From: Candidatus Thiomargarita nelsonii
GTDB lineage: Bacteria > Pseudomonadota > Gammaproteobacteria > Beggiatoales > Beggiatoaceae
Length of the DNA stretch: 7,092 bases
NCBI GenBank assembly: GCA_001640045.1
Contig: LUTY01000010.1
Location: forward strand, 1-7,092
Direction: 5' to 3'
The notes beneath the pieces are model-generated. The model ran no database searches. It was given only the letters and a program-made list of their open reading frames with translations, and was not told the DNA's origin. Made by a program: the position numbers and the translations under genes. Positions 5,788-7,092 of the stretch are shown in pieces. Each line of letters opens with the position of its first letter. Within the stretch, counting starts at the first letter, position 1.

Positions 5788-6188
5788 TTAATTAACATTC
5801 TCGGCTCGGCTGGCAGAACTGATAGTAATATGATATCCATAATCTACCAGTATATCCGTTGAGATGTCAGCCGCTAATTTTCCCATCGTTATTTCTCTAT
5901 CCTCATCTTCTGGCATGACACATTACCCAAAGAATTAACAGGATAGACACCACTTTCGATAATATCCACCAAATCAATTTCAGGATATTGTTGCTTTAAG
6001 TGGTCAAAAAGTTGATGGCTCAATTCCTTCTGTTTAAGATTAATCATTTGTTCGCCTTTTTTGAGCGCTTGATTGATGCGCCCATATCGGCTGGCATCAC
6101 TGCCAGCCAAGTGACGTGCTAATTCTTTGACTGAGAATAGACGATCATTATAGCCGGCTCTCCAAAGCCTTTCAGTTGTCGCTAACAT
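5788..6188 (-). pseudogene. wHTH / nucleotidyltransferase-associated small protein, frameshifted
   Basis: The first frame runs from ATG 6188 to a TAA at 5889 (99 codons). Residues 1-50 (LWRAGYNDRLFSVKELARHL, ...RINQALKKGE) resemble the N-terminal winged helix of AbiEi-type antitoxins; residues 55-82 (KELSHQLFDHLKQQYPEIDL) look like the start of a different small protein. Another frame then carries MPEDEDREITMGKLAADIST...DYGYHI (ATG 5916 to TAA 5788, 42 codons), which reads as the natural continuation after ...LGNV. A shift of one base near 5917-5925 would join them, so the gene appears broken; sequencing error or recoding are alternatives. AAGG lies 9 nt before the ATG. The start overlaps the preceding 28-codon ORF, and the end is 2 nt before the intron-split ORF. 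The antitoxin link is an inference from sequence feel. Confidence 0.5.
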
Positions 6189-6268
6189 AATTTTGCCTTT
6201 TTATCAAACACATCTATAGTCCCCACTGTCATTAACTCACACCGAAGGCAAAGATTTAGTTGAAACAT
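6182..6268 (-). CDS. 28-codon ORF between the radical SAM gene and the wHTH gene
   Basis: ATG 6268-6266 to TAG 6184-6182; the peptide begins MFQLNLCLRCELMTVGTIDV and ends in Cys. It starts 4 nt after the radical SAM stop and overlaps the next gene start by 7 nt (ATGttag), so it could be translated by coupling. It has four Cys/Arg-rich positions near the start and no recognisable Shine-Dalgarno. It may be a peptide substrate of the neighbouring maturase, a coupling ORF, or chance. Confidence 0.25.
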   Translation of the reverse strand: MFQLNLCLRCELMTVGTIDVFDKKAKLC

Positions 6269-6272
6269 CAGC

Positions 6273-7091
6273 TTAGCAAGCTTGATTCCTTTGCCCTTTT
6301 GGTGGGATAAGGTGGCTAAGCAGGTGAGCCCCCATTTCGTGGATCGTACAGAACAGTGCCATATGTCGGTGCAAGCTTTTTTGCACATCAGCACATCGAG
6401 GAAACTTGAGACACAGAGAACACATTCGTAAAGCCCAACAGTTCCGACATTTGGCGTTGAGCAGTCGCTCAAATTTGAGCTGATTGAGCCGATAGAAATC
6501 GATACCATCGTCTATTGATCCAATTTTTATTTTACCATCCGCCTTTTCGCATAAGCGCAGATTTCCATCGGTATCTACGAACAGTCTTTTGGTGAGTGGC
6601 GCACAACCTCCCGTGAACGGATAACGAAGACTCACTGTCGTCATGGGACGGAAATGAAGGCGAGACAGCGGTGAATCCCATAAAACGCCCCAGAAGTTTT
6701 TTTGATACTGTTTGCTTTTCAGGCAAGACAGATATTCATTTTCTATTTTATCTAATACTGGTATGGCGTTTGATTCCAGATGCTTCGTAAATTGACTACG
6801 CAACTCAGCATCAGCAAAACGCAGCGAGATGCGCCGCAGTGACACTGGTAGTTTTTGATTGAAGAAGGTTTCTCCGAGGTACCACGCTTTGATCGTTGGC
6901 AGTTCTGTTACATTAAAATAATTGATAATCACATCAATCTGACGATTGAATGTGATGGGATTTTCCTGCTTGAATACACTGAGATTCTGCATGATGCGTT
7001 CATACGATCCGCGCCCTTTTTCTGTATGGCGAAATCTATCGTGAAGATTCGCTGGACCGTTAAGCGTAACAGTAACCAGAACTTCGGGGTT
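6273..7091 (-). CDS. Radical SAM/SPASM-domain protein, 5' end cut off by the window
   Basis: The visible 272 residues (frame open to the right edge) begin inside the radical SAM barrel: VTVTLNGPANLHDRFR followed by GRGSYERIMQNL matches the conserved 'SLDGP..hd..R..gkGsfe' region. The [4Fe-4S]/SAM motif CxxxCxxC would be beyond the edge. The C-terminus is a SPASM domain for auxiliary Fe-S clusters: Cys163 (GGCAPL), Cys181 after FVDTDGNLRL, then C-x2-C-x5-C-x2-C at 215-227, Cys233 and Cys248. SPASM enzymes mostly modify ribosomal peptides or enzymes (PqqE, AlbA, anSME types); the substrate here is unknown. It is the first visible gene of the minus-strand cluster. The stop is TAA at 6273. Confidence 0.85.
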   Translation of the reverse strand, partial: NPEVLVTVTLNGPANLHDRFRHTEKGRGSYERIMQNLSVFKQENPITFNRQIDVIINYFNVTELPTIKAWYLGETFFNQKLPVSLRRISLRFADAELRSQFTKHLESNAIPVLDKIENEYLSCLKSKQYQKNFWGVLWDSPLSRLHFRPMTTVSLRYPFTGGCAPLTKRLFVDTDGNLRLCEKADGKIKIGSIDDGIDFYRLNQLKFERLLNAKCRNCWALRMCSLCLKFPRCADVQKSLHRHMALFCTIHEMGAHLLSHLIPPKGQRNQAC

Positions 7092-7092
7092 A

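Overview
This window most likely comes from a large sulfur bacterium of the Beggiatoaceae/Thiotrichales type. That is an inference from style, not from a marker gene. The supporting signs are a Ser/Thr kinase fused to an FGE/SUMF-like domain, TAACTGA heptamer repeats just before a gene start (a repeat I recall being reported in marine Beggiatoaceae), short tandem and palindromic repeats between and inside genes, an ORF-less group II intron, and several decayed genes. Background GC is about 40-43% in the parts counted.

Layout. On the left, a minus-strand gene (95-2698) encodes an 867-residue protein with an N-terminal helical region, TPR-like repeats, a protein kinase and a C-terminal FGE-sulfatase (C-type-lectin-like) domain. 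Its last ~45 codons jump to about 66% GC and read like the variable region of a diversity-generating retroelement (DGR) target protein. Short tandem repeats follow its stop. A 151-bp divergent spacer rich in palindromes separates it from a plus-strand HtpX-like M48 membrane metalloprotease (2850-3821).

The right half (3902-7092) is all on the minus strand, in transcription order: the 3' part of a radical SAM/SPASM enzyme running off the right edge; a 28-codon ORF; a broken wHTH/nucleotidyltransferase-like small gene; a 70-codon ORF interrupted after 17 nt by a group II intron; and a frameshifted, C-terminally truncated AAA/ABC-type ATPase. Tight spacings (4 nt, a 7-nt overlap, 2 nt, 20 nt) suggest this was once one operon, possibly a defence or toxin-antitoxin type cassette now decaying.

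The intron (4812-5768, 957 nt) is the best-supported unusual element. It has a GUGCG 5' end, a domain V, a GNRA-capped domain VI with a branch-point A, an AC 3' end, and EBS1/EBS2 sequences complementary to the 5' exon. Removing it in silico restores an open frame across the junction. It encodes no reverse transcriptase. Its domain V tetraloop carries a 17-nt insertion made of an octamer repeat, and a perfect 19-nt inverted copy of that repeat lies 340 nt upstream in the same intron.
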